Shown here piece after piece: positions 32,751 to 42,578 of a stretch of DNA of 64,000 nt; the stretch's first letter is position 1; each line of letters begins with the position of its first letter. This DNA is from Primulina eburnea (lineage: Eukaryota; Streptophyta; Magnoliopsida; Lamiales; Gesneriaceae). The stretch covers positions 1,131,001 through 1,195,000 of the forward strand of contig NW_027331510.1 of assembly GCF_022965805.1 (NCBI RefSeq). The letters run 5' to 3'. Under the pieces are notes generated by a model, which had not been told where the DNA came from, made no database searches, and saw only the letters and a list, made by a program, of their open reading frames with translations. The translations under genes were made by a program, and so were the position numbers.

Positions 32751-33149
32751 GAGGCAGAAGGAAGATGAAGGCATCGATCAACCTCTTCATTTTTCTTCCA
32801 AACCATTTGTAATATTTTCTTTCAAGTTTATGAGTGTTGTAAGTTTAGCTACTATTAGTAGCTAAACAAGTTTCTCCTCCTCTACAGGAGATTACTATGT
32901 AATAAACAAATGTTTGTGTTTGAATAAAAGAAATCTTTGCTCTTAGCCCCTCTCATGTATTATTTTCAAAATTTTATCTTATACTGTACACCTTAAGGTA
33001 GGAAATGAATTAAGGTTGTGCCAAGTGCTGCTGAAGGAATCTACGTCAGTAACCATCGGTTGCGATCGTGTGGTTGGACTGTGTGGAGCAGTTCGTAAAA
33101 TACGGTGGATATAACCCGGTGACACTCCGGTCAAAAAGGTATAAAATTT
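32751..33149 (+). promoter_or_regulatory. Viral promoter downstream region with poly-A signals
   Basis: AATAAA at 32901 and 32923 lies about 150-170 bp downstream of the TATA at 32751. This is the arrangement caulimovirids use, with polyadenylation shortly after the transcription start on the second pass. The sequence then runs to the right inverted repeat without an ORF. Confidence 0.5.
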
Positions 33150-33288
33150 AATTTATTTTACGGAAGCATGATGGGCCATTAATTGAAAAGAAAATCAATT
33201 ATTTAAATAAAGGCTTGAGGGGTATTTTGGGGAATGAGGTATCAAAACCAAAGTTGTTAAAAATTGGGTACTGAATCCCAAGTTGCCC
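33150..33288. repeat. Right terminal inverted repeat
   Basis: Inverse of 18265-18392 with gaps; see that entry for shared blocks. It ends in TTGCCC before attaattaa. Confidence 0.65.
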
Positions 33289-33297
33289 ATTAATTAA
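33289..33297. repeat. Right 9-bp duplication of the virus-containing element
   Basis: attaattaa, identical to 18256-18264. Confidence 0.55.
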
Positions 33298-33939
33298 AGT
33301 GGGTTGAGAATCAGGCCTACATAGAGTGGTCTATACTGTGTCACAGCCTTCCTTAAATTCTGACATATTGGTTACCTCACCTCTGACACATAGTTCAGGA
33401 AGCTCATCTAAGATATCCTTAAATAATGACGGTCCAAAATTATGGAAGCAAGAAGCAAGATCAACGGTGAGCAATGCAATGGAAAAAAGGGCGAATTTAT
33501 ATTTTGAAACGGAGTACTCTAGTATTTATAATATTTTGAAACGGAGTACTCTAGTATTTATACATCGGGTTCTAAAGTTGGACTACTCCGAAGATTATTG
33601 GTTTACGAGCTACTAATTATTTTATATCAACTCGTTTGTCTTATTACATAAATATAACTCGATCTTGTCCTCATGATCTATCAATCCCCAATATTTAAGA
33701 ACACAACTCTCGTGCCCGTAGCATCCAACAAATTAAACCCACCTGAGATTCTAGCTATATATAGAGTTACAAATCGAAATGCAAATAAATAAAAATGGAT
33801 TAGATTAATTTAAAAGACACGGAACATCAATCAAACCTACCAATTCCCTACAGAGCTAGATGAAAGCTAATTATTCGACAAGTAGTACACTGGCCTCAAC
33901 AAGATCTATTCATCCCTTTTGATTCATGATCTCGATTAA
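33298..33939. other. Intergenic, downstream of the Dof gene
   Basis: A 31-bp unit (atattttgaaacggagtact and following) is duplicated in tandem at about 33499-33560. A 96-codon open frame at 33326-33616 overlaps it and resembles no family I know. Nothing else is seen. Confidence 0.5.
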
Positions 33940-34857
33940 TTAGGGCAATGTACTGTACCGAGTCAAATCAGATCTCAATGCTTGAATTCCACTCCAAGAA
34001 TGACTTGTACTCTCCTGATTATTTCCATTGCTTCTACCTTCTGCTAGAGTTGGAGCCACCCTTGCATAATAATTATCAAATAACCATTCAGTTGATAAGT
34101 CGCCTTCTTTTCTTGAACGTCCAATTCCATAAGATTCTTGCTTTGAACTATCCATATATATTTTGGAACAAAATGGGCTGTGGTCTCTGAACACTCATAG
34201 GCACTTCCAAATTCGAAGCCAATTGGAGTGCTGTGCTGTTCTTTTTCTGATTGTCTTCGGTGAACGGCATGTTCAATCTCTGCTGCTGCAACTTCCAGTG
34301 AAGGTCTTGGTTTATACAACTCATTGATTCAATTGAAGACAGAAGATTGCTGCTGCTAATGTTCAAAGATCCCATTTCTTGAAACCTTGGATCAGTAGCG
34401 CTGTTGAATCTAAGTACAGGATAATTTGAACTTGCTGAAGGGTTGAGATTAAGAAAATGGCTTGAAGAAATTGCATCAGAAGTGCTTGATATGTGTTCAA
34501 AAGATGAGAACTGGTTGAAAAGACTGGCATCTGTCGAGTGGAGCCTAGGTAAATTCAACCTTCCGAGCTGAAACCCATGGGCGCCGGTGAAATGTTCTGA
34601 TATAACTTCAGCCCAACAATAACGGATGGTCCATTTGAATCCCCCGGAACCCTTGGAGAATACTTCATTTTCTTGCTTTTCCGGCTGCCACCTGCGATCG
34701 GGACTCTGCGAAGGGCCCCTCCTTTAGTCCAGTACCTTCTACATGTCTTGCAGAAATGCCTAGGCTGTGTAAGGTTGTAGTTGTTGTAGTAGCAAAATTT
34801 AGTGTTGGCTGAATCGCATCTCGGCCACTTGAGAGCCGGTTCTTGAGACCATGCGAC

Positions 34858-36050
34858 CAGGGGCGGAGCTATGTAAGGGGCTGGGTTGGGCTCTAGCCCC
34901 ACTTAGTTTTTTTTTTTTAAAGAATAAATATGTTTTATTTTTTAAAAAAATTTGATTGGTCCCAAAGCCTTATATGTTTTTTTATCTCTCTTTTCATTTA
35001 CACAAAAATTTGTGTGAGACGGTCTCACGGGTCATATTTGTGAGACAGATCTCTTATTTGGGTCATCAATGAAAAAGTATTACTTTTTATGCTAAGTGTA
35101 TTACTTTATATTGTGAATATGGATAGGGTTGACCCGTCTCACAGATTTAGATCCGTGAGACGATCTCACATGAGACCCACTCTTTCACTTATTTGCTGCG
35201 TCGTCATATATATTCTTTTATCTCAAACTATCACAATTTTCATTACTTTAAATGGTCATAACTTCATCATCGGTCGTCGGTTTTAAAATCGATTGTAGAT
35301 TCGGAAAGCCCACGACATAAACTTTCTTTTAATACCAAATTTTCGAAGTTTTTTTGTCGTCTTCAAATCGACCGTCGTCCATCGGTTGCCGTTTCACCGA
35401 AAACCATGAAGAAATCTTATTGTTAGACTTTCTACAGCTCGTTCATTTTTTTCTTAGTTAGATTTCGTATTTAAAATTAATTTCATATTTTAGTGTTACA
35501 AAATATTGGTATTTGGTTTTTTTGAATTCTTCTAATAGATATATATTAAATTGTTGATTGTAGATACTATATTTGAGCCGATTGATGGTATTGATAATTT
35601 TTTGGAATTTATTTGAGCATTATTTCGAATTTCCAGATTTTATATTGGGGATTTTCGATTTTTAGTGTTGATTATTTATTATTTGAATGTTTAGATGCTA
35701 TAGAAAATATAAATCCGAATTTATTGAATTTGTAGGGATTTTTTAGCAATGAAACTTGTTAAAATAACTTTTCCTAACAAGAGTTTTTCGGAGATTCTAT
35801 GATATTCTATATCAAACGAGATTTGATTGAAAAAATTGATAATGTTTTAATAATTTACGAATTTCATTCTAAGAAGAATCGCAAAGCACAACTTTACTAG
35901 TGTTTTAGCTCTTTATTTTTGAATGTATTAAATATTAAATACTCTTGTTCTATGTTTTCATATTTTAAATTTTTAGTTAATTATTTATTTTATTAAATAC
36001 AACATGGACGGAACCAGCCCCATGTAATTTTGAATCCTGACTCCCCCCTG
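34858..36050. mobile_element. hAT-like non-autonomous element inserted in the Dof coding region
   Basis: The 8-bp duplication catgcgac is exact at 34850-34857 and 36051-36058. The ends are CAGGGGCGGAGC and, on the complement, CAGGGGGGAGTC. Eight-base duplications and CAGGG-type ends indicate the hAT superfamily. The 1193-bp interior has no transposase ORF, so it would need an enzyme supplied elsewhere. Confidence 0.85.
35008..35185. mobile_element. MITE-like repeat nested in the hAT element
   Basis: Inverted motifs GTGTGAGACGGTCTCAC at the left and complementary CGTGAGACGATCTCACATGAG at the right bound about 170 bp. These include tcttatttgggtcatcaatg and gggttgacccgtctcac, a type of repeat widespread in eudicot genomes. 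The family name is not assigned. Confidence 0.55.
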
Positions 36051-36133
36051 CATGCGACAGTACTGTTTCTCCGGCAGCTGGAGCCCTGGCACTCATCCTT
36101 TCCGGCAGGTAGTGATTTGTTATCAGCTGACAT

Positions 36134-37964
36134 GATGTAAGACTTGTGAACTAAAACCCTACACAAAGGAAGGTGAATATAATAATCTGAACTTATACTA
36201 AACAAACATGTGAAGAAACATAGAAAATGAGTTGTGAATTCATGATCCAAATGCTTGGTTTTGAACGGTTTCCTAGTTCGGAGGAAAAGATAGTGATGAA
36301 TTCATATATAATTGATTTCATGCATGGAGTTGAAAGATAAGGAACATAAATAAATCACGGTTTCTTGTGGTCTTCATCAAGGTTCAAGAATCAACAGAAA
36401 ACTATATGAGATGTGTTTATGCAGGTTAGATCTCTGTTCTTGGAATGAATAAGTTGATTTCAAGTGTGCGAACATTCTTACCAGAAAGTGATATATACAT
36501 ACAAGCCATACACAGAGAAATATGAGGGTATGGAAAGGAGGGTTCTTATAAAAAAGAAAGACGTACATCAGATTAATATCTAATGGGGGTCAGGTAGAAT
36601 AGAGATCGATCCACACGTGTACTTGAAAAATGAATAAAAAATAATAAAACGAAGAAATTTTTGTTTTAGGAGAATAAAAGAGGGCGACCGAAAAAAATTA
36701 GGACCACGATGCCATGTAAATAATTCGTTGGAGGCTTTCTTTCGATCATGCATGCATGTACACATGTATGAGAACCATGGAAAGATTGGGTAGAATTTAA
36801 TGTGCATGTGATTGTGGCCCAATAGTTTTCTACACTTTGTTCCGGATGCCACAATTATATTATGTGTAATATCCTTTTTTTTAAAAAAAAAAAAATCAAC
36901 TATATAACCCTCTATCGTCTTATAATTCTTAGTGCATGCCAACATTTATAGGGTAAAGCTGCAATTTTGGATCATATAATCTTTTTGTGGTTTTCACTTT
37001 TTTTAAAAAAAAAAATCAATCTTAGTCATATATCTTTCAATTTTTTTGTATTTTTTTTATCGATAGGGTTGATGTATAACTATATGCACATATCATATCA
37101 ACGGTTCAAAGTATTTAAATTGTAAAAAGACGAATATGACAGACGAATACTATAAAATTTGACATCTAATATATGTGACCAAGATAAACAAATATATAAG
37201 ACTAACATTATATATAGTTTTTTTTCCTCATTTCTTAGTTAAAGCTATAATTAAATTATATATCTATAATATTGAAATTTTAAATGATAATATCATTCAA
37301 AATAGAAGAAATGATGATTTGAATATAATATCTAGACGTTTCACGCAACACAAAAATATTATATCACAAGATCATCGTACCACTGAAATTTTACAAGATC
37401 TGCAGGCCGGGGTTACGTACGTTGTTAATACAAATTGGACCAAATAATTTGATGTATGTGATGTGTAAATCGGAACCTGGGACTAACAGTAGTACTGATA
37501 ATTCATGCAAGGTAAATAAAAAGTTGAGGGAAAAGTAAAGGTAATAAATAAACAGATAGGAAAACGGATTAGTTGGGGAACTGCTACCGAGCTCAGTGAT
37601 AGCCTCGAGTCGACAGGATACTGCACCTTTGTCTCTTCTTTTCCATGTACCCAACTAATATTTATGTATAAATAAATATTTCCTTTTTTTAAATTCAAAA
37701 TTTATTTTTTTCTATTATAATAATTTCAAAGTTTATATATATATATAAATCATGGCATGTGTGTGACAGATGGAATTGTCTGTATATTAGTATTTATTAA
37801 TTGAATACTGTACAAGTTAACTATTCAGGTATCTATTTTTTTTTATTACAATTCAGGTATCTATTTTATCCATGGAAAACGCATTGCATGCATTGATCGA
37901 GAAATGTGTAGAGGGTACAAACCCCACCTGAATATAAATAGAAAAAAGACATATATATAGTACA
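36134..37964. other. Intergenic AT-rich sequence upstream of the Dof gene
   Basis: Promoter and upstream region of the broken Dof gene on its left side, then AT-rich DNA with poly-A/T runs and a short TA repeat near 37735. Small ORFs are not supported. It ends at the ataat duplication of the outer gypsy complex. Confidence 0.5.
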
Positions 37965-38149
37965 ATAATTGTAATGCCCGGAAATTTAATCCTAGTAATC
38001 TATAATTATTGATATATAATTTGATATGATTATGAAAGGATTAATCGGAACATGAAAATAAGACTACATGTGAAATTCGAGGAAGTTGGGCAGAGAGTGT
38101 GGCGCCCGAGCGCCAATGTTCAACAGAAATGTGTCTCGAGCAGAAGATG

Positions 38150-38257
38150 TGGCGCCCGAGCGGTAGAATATTACCGCCCGAGCGCCAAGGGTGCAAGTTG
38201 AAAATCTTGGACAGAAACTGCCGCGCTCGAGCGGTAGTTTCTTACCGCCCGAGCGCG
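38150..38257. repeat. Pair of strong GC-rich inverted repeats in the LTR
   Basis: Arms 38150-38165 and 38172-38187 pair 14 of 16. Arms 38222-38236 and 38243-38257 pair 14 of 15. Both have 6-base loops and a GCGGTA..TACCGC stem top. The same pair is conserved at about 57446-57483 and 57518-57553 in the second LTR copy. Confidence 0.8.
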
Positions 38258-39282
38258 AGTCATGCAAAACGTAAAGAAGCCACGTTTGTATACAGGCGTG
38301 AGATGTATATATATATACATATATACATACAAATGTGAATCATGAATTGTAAGAAAGAAGAGAAACGAGAAAGGAAGCACGAGAAATTCTCCAGAAAATC
38401 CTTACGCCTTTTGTGAGAAATCCGTCCGTCAGATTTTGAATCTGAGTACAGTACCGAGTTCCTATCAACGTAGGCTACAACTGGACGTAAGTTTTGCTAC
38501 GTTTTGATATGCTTTGAAATTATGATGTTGTCAGAATTGAATAGGATTCATATATGATGCTCTTGTCATGTTAGACATCATAGAATCGAAGTCAGATTGA
38601 AGAACAGATTGATTATGTAATTGTTATGATTTTTGGAGTCGATTTGACTGAGATTTTATATCAGATATGTATTGTTATTGAGATTACGACTGGTATCGAT
38701 ACTGATTACGAATTCTGGTATTATATCTGTGATGTTTGAATTGACGGGGTTATCGAGACTGTATTGTTATACCGTCGAAACATCAGTTGATTGATATTGA
38801 TCAGATTCAGTAGTGATTTCGATTATATCGTGATATCGTCGATATGGATTAGATTGTGTCTTGACTTGAGATTGATCAGATTATGTGTTGATTTCAGCAT
38901 TGATCAGAACATGTATTGAATTGAGTTGTTTATTGATATTATATCTGTTCGGTATTGTTATTACCAGATTGAGAATGGACCGAGATAGAGTCGGGAATTC
39001 TTCTTCTTCTTCTGAGCGAGAAGATAAAGGTATAAATTAATGTTGAGTTGGGATTGCACAACTCGAGTGAGGTTTGACTCGAGTTTCCCTAAATCACATA
39101 CTTTACTTATTGCATTGATATTTGCATTGAGTTGATTGATATACTTGTTCTCTTGAATTATAGATAACAGGTATTAGACGAATAGTCTTATGACAGAAGT
39201 GTCTGATAGTGGTGGGATCACCACAGACACATTGCACGATGTCATGAGATATTGTATTGGCGGAAGTGCCATAGTCTGTCAC

Positions 39283-39545
39283 TGGATAATTGGCTATCGA
39301 TGTGGATAAAATTATAGCTCCTTCTATTACTGGTGATCAGTACTGTATCGATGTGGATAGAATCATAACTTCTTCTATTACTGTTGATCGATGTTATATC
39401 GATGTGGATAGAATTGGAGTTCCTTCTATTACTGGTGATCGATACTATACTGATGTGGATAGAAACAGAGATTGTTCTATTACTGGTTATCGATGCTATA
39501 TCGACGTGGATAGAACTGGAGTCTTTTCTATTATTGTTGGTCGAT
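39283..39545. repeat. 51-bp tandem repeat in the LTR, about five units
   Basis: Unit core is atcgatgtggatagaattgg plus ttctattactggtgatcgat. Because 51 is divisible by three, open frames run through it, but they are not genes. The second LTR copy has about seven units at 58579-58925. Confidence 0.85.
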
Positions 39546-40232
39546 ATGGAATGCCAATGTCTGGGAACCGGGATCCCTAGGCTAGGACTGAGTCTAGTCT
39601 AAAACGTGGAGTCACAAGTCTGAGTGACAATTATATTGATTTATATTTATTGATGTTGGTTATGTTCCTGAATATGGTTCATATTCCTTGCTGTTCCTGA
39701 TATTGGTACAGGTTTAGAATAGGAATTATTCTTGATATTGATTATGTTCCTGAATAGGGTACATGTTTAGAATATGATTTATTCTTGTTATTATTTATAT
39801 CATGATTTTGATATATGATATGAATTTTGATATATGCTTTTATATTGTTTATATGATAGTATGTATACATGATTTATACTGGGATATTTATATCTCACCG
39901 GAGTTATCCGGCTGTTGTCTTGTTTGTATGTGTGCATGGCAACAGGTGGGCTAGGATCAGGGTCAAGAAGAGAACGAGGCTGGACTAGATAGCGTGGAGA
40001 TCCGGGCTTTGAAGCAACTTAGGATTCAGCACTGACTTGTAGTTGAACCTAGTTGGATTATTGTAGATCATACAATAATTGTATGTTATGTTTAATATGT
40101 AACTTGAATTTAATTACATTACGTTTCCGCTTTGCATTTAAAAAAAAAAATTTAGACCCTGTTTATACTAATTGATTAATTAGTCCTAAGCACGATTAAG
40201 AACTGGATTAGCGTCCGGGTCCCCACAACAGG

Positions 40233-40244
40233 TGGTATCAGAGC
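40233..40244 (+). promoter_or_regulatory. Primer-binding site of the outer gypsy complex
   Basis: TGGTATCAGAGC follows the LTR end by five bases. Only 48 bp later a second LTR begins. Confidence 0.85.
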
Positions 40245-40387
40245 TGTAGGTCCTTGAACTTTAGGTTCCTTAGCACTTTAGATTACAATAATTGTAATGC
40301 CCGGAAATTTAATCCTAGTAATCTATAATTATTGATATATAATTTGATATGATTATGAAAGGATTAATCGGAACATGAAAATAAGAC

Positions 40388-42542
40388 TGAAAGCGGACCG
40401 GTTACGGTGGCCGAAAGCGCAACGGAAGTTTGAAATCTAAAATTTTTAGCTTTCGGCCACCCCATACATTGTGCAACAAATACAATAAAAACACAAAATG
40501 ACATTCATAGGGTGTAAGAAAGTATACCTATCAACTTTAAAAAGTTGATTGTGGCTCCAACTTTGTTGTTGAACAACAAAGCTCTTGAATGGAAGATGAA
40601 TCTACAAGCTCCTCCTCCAAATCCTTGAATCTTTCCTTCAAATTAGGCCCACCACCAACTAGGTAGATCCCCTCAAATATTGCACTAGAAATATTTGAGG
40701 ATTTTTCAAAGAGAAGTGTTGTGTTTTCTCCAACAAATTGAAGAACACAAAAGAAGAGAAAAATGGAGAGAATTTTGGATGCTAGTTTCGGCCATCTAGC
40801 TTGGAGGAGGGAGGAGAATGAGTTAATTGCATGTCTTGGTGTTGCAAAAAGCAAAAGTGAAAAAGTTGCATGCCATGCAATTTTTTATTCAAAAGTAATC
40901 TCCAACCCTTCACCTCCCATGCATGCATACAATATAGTTTTTAATCAAATTAAAAAATTTGGACTAAATTTAATTATCTCAAACATATTTGAGACTAATT
41001 AAACATTACTTGAATTTACCCAAGTCCCACTAGTTAAATAATTATTTTAATTGAGCTCTACAAGACTCAATATTATTTAATTAATCCAACACTTGAATTA
41101 ATTTAATCATTTGGGCTCTACAAGGCCCACTAGTGTTTGATTAATTCAACACTTGAATTAATTTAATTTAGTCCATTATAATGTTTATGAAAATCACAAT
41201 TTTCAAATACATTATTCTCTTGGCCAAATTTTAATTTAGGAACACTTCCATAAATCAAAATTTACATTTCTCTCATAGAAGTCATACTTCTATTTTTCTT
41301 TGCACTTATAAACTCATTTATAAGTCGTTCAACACATTGAACTATTTTCTCCTTTATAGAAGTCATACTTCTAATTTTCCCTACGCTTATAAACTCCTTT
41401 ATAAGCCGTTCAACACATTGAACTATTTTTACTTCTCATCGGGATTTACAAAGCTAGTACTTGTGTGGCCCTCAATGGTTCATTGATACAACTAGCCGTG
41501 GGTTCACATCTCCATGTGATTCGGACTAAACATGTCCTTATTCGAGCATACCCCAATTGCTCCATTCTTACTTATCAACTCCTTGATAGTAAGAACGTCA
41601 GAACTCAAGTCTGATAGTACCCAACCAATCACGTTAAATGCCTAGCAGCATCGCTTACGTGATTTCCTAGGTATCACATGATAGTGCCTGCAAGAACCAT
41701 TCAATTATGGTTAGCGTACAGTACGGTCCCTTCAACTCATATATCCCGATCGATTCGACAACCATTGGTTTATCGAGAGTTGTCAATGAATCGATACTAT
41801 GTGTCATGTCGTAGTTGCATCGATGGTGCAATCTATGAAACACCTTTCATAATTATAACCATACTCTGGCCAGAGATTTCGATCTACATACACATGATAA
41901 CACATAGGATATCCATACCCGAAGGTAAGCGGTGAATCCCCGACTACAATGCATCGACTCCTATGTGTTTCGACAGAACACCCAACCTTGCCACCTGATG
42001 ACCCCATGAGAGTCGGTAAACAAGTCAAAGTGTAATTCTAGCACATAGAGTCTCAATGTTGTCCCGGGTCATAAGGACTAATTCTGTACAACCATAAACC
42101 AGGATTTTTCCACTCGATAAGTGAGAACCACTTGGAAAGTCCTTTTATGGAGGGTTGTTCAGTGCACTCTACCAGGAGCACCTATCTGCATGTTCGGACA
42201 TCACAATGTCCCCTACCAATGAAACATGGTACTCACATCGCAGATACTAGTCTCTAACTCGAGCGGCCTATATCCTTTTTAGTGGCGGCTGAATCGACTA
42301 GGAACCGTTTAGAATATACAGTATTACAAATATGAGTTTCATGATACTCATCATATGAGCATCTCATATTCTTTCTACTATTTGTATATTCAAGGGCTTT
42401 ATCTATGCAGCTAGCATGGGTATACAGATAAAGATTCGCCAAAATAATAATTTCAAATATTATTAAAATAAAGATTGCTTATACATAGAGTTTCATTGTG
42501 AACACTCGGCCAACACTTGGCTCGACGGGCACCTACTCTAAC
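40388..42542 (-). repeat. 3' LTR of the copia element, 2155 bp
   Basis: Near-identical to 55197-57357. In minus sense it starts TGTTAGAGTAGG and ends at 40388 in CTTTCA. Confidence 0.92.
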
Positions 42543-42556
42543 AATCTCCCACTTGC
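42543..42556 (-). promoter_or_regulatory. Polypurine tract of the copia element
   Basis: In minus sense the sequence reads CAAGTGGGAGAT directly before the LTR, as in many plant copia elements. Confidence 0.75.
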
Positions 42557-42578
42557 ACTAGAGCCAACTACCCATATG

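Larger units (their letters stand above)
18265..33288. mobile_element. Endogenous caulimovirid enclosed by Mutator-like terminal inverted repeats
   Basis: The left end reads GGGTAAATTGTGTATCAGTAC. The complement of the right end reads GGGCAACTTGGGATTCAGTAC. Similarity continues inward through TTGGGTTTTAGTACCT against TTTGGTTTTGATACCT, then CCAAAAATACCCTC against CCCCAAAATACCCCTC, then CTCTATTT..AATTGAT. The arms are therefore about 100-150 bp. Matching 9-bp attaattaa repeats flank both ends. Between the arms lies a caulimovirid genome starting at its primer site (18396), about 7.7 kb once the nested gypsy element (24022-31163) is discounted. Either a MULE captured the viral DNA, or the virus integrated inside a small inverted-repeat transposon. 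Confidence 0.65.
33940..36133 (-). pseudogene. Dof zinc-finger transcription factor gene, disrupted
   Basis: The plant-specific Dof domain is unmistakable ([47 protein letters not shown], about 34670-34830). Such proteins bind AAAG sites in promoters. The likely start is ATG at 36133 (MSADNKS). The frame runs to 36051, is interrupted by a hAT-like insertion (34858-36050), and resumes in frame at 34849. The first zinc-ligand Cys (normally CPRC) is Trp (WPRC, codon 34827-34825). A frame change follows near 34580, and the continuing body is at 34148-34558. Another change near 34150-34190 leads to a Dof-like C-terminus (WLFDNYYA, HSWSGIQALRSDL) ending near 33940. With the insertion, the ligand loss and two frameshifts, it is a pseudogene. 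Confidence 0.85.
37970..40227 (+). repeat. Complete LTR of the outer gypsy complex, 2258 bp
   Basis: TG..CA ends. It contains two GC-rich hairpins (38150-38187, 38222-38257), a TATA-like tatatatata stretch near 38306, and a 51-bp tandem repeat (39283-39545). It is followed by a tRNA-Met primer site. Confidence 0.85.

Noticed and set aside
33326..33616. 96-aa ORF with Ser-rich start between acceptor- and donor-like sites
   Set aside because: It could be a stray exon, but it runs through a tandem duplication and matches no family I know.
39290..39580. Protein-like repeat IDVDRIGVPSITGD in an open frame
   Set aside because: The frame stays open because the DNA repeat is 51 bp; it lies in an LTR and is not expected to be translated.
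40537..40854. 105-aa ORF also present near 55352-55668
   Set aside because: Both copies are in the copia LTRs and differ by a frameshift, so there is no sign of coding selection.
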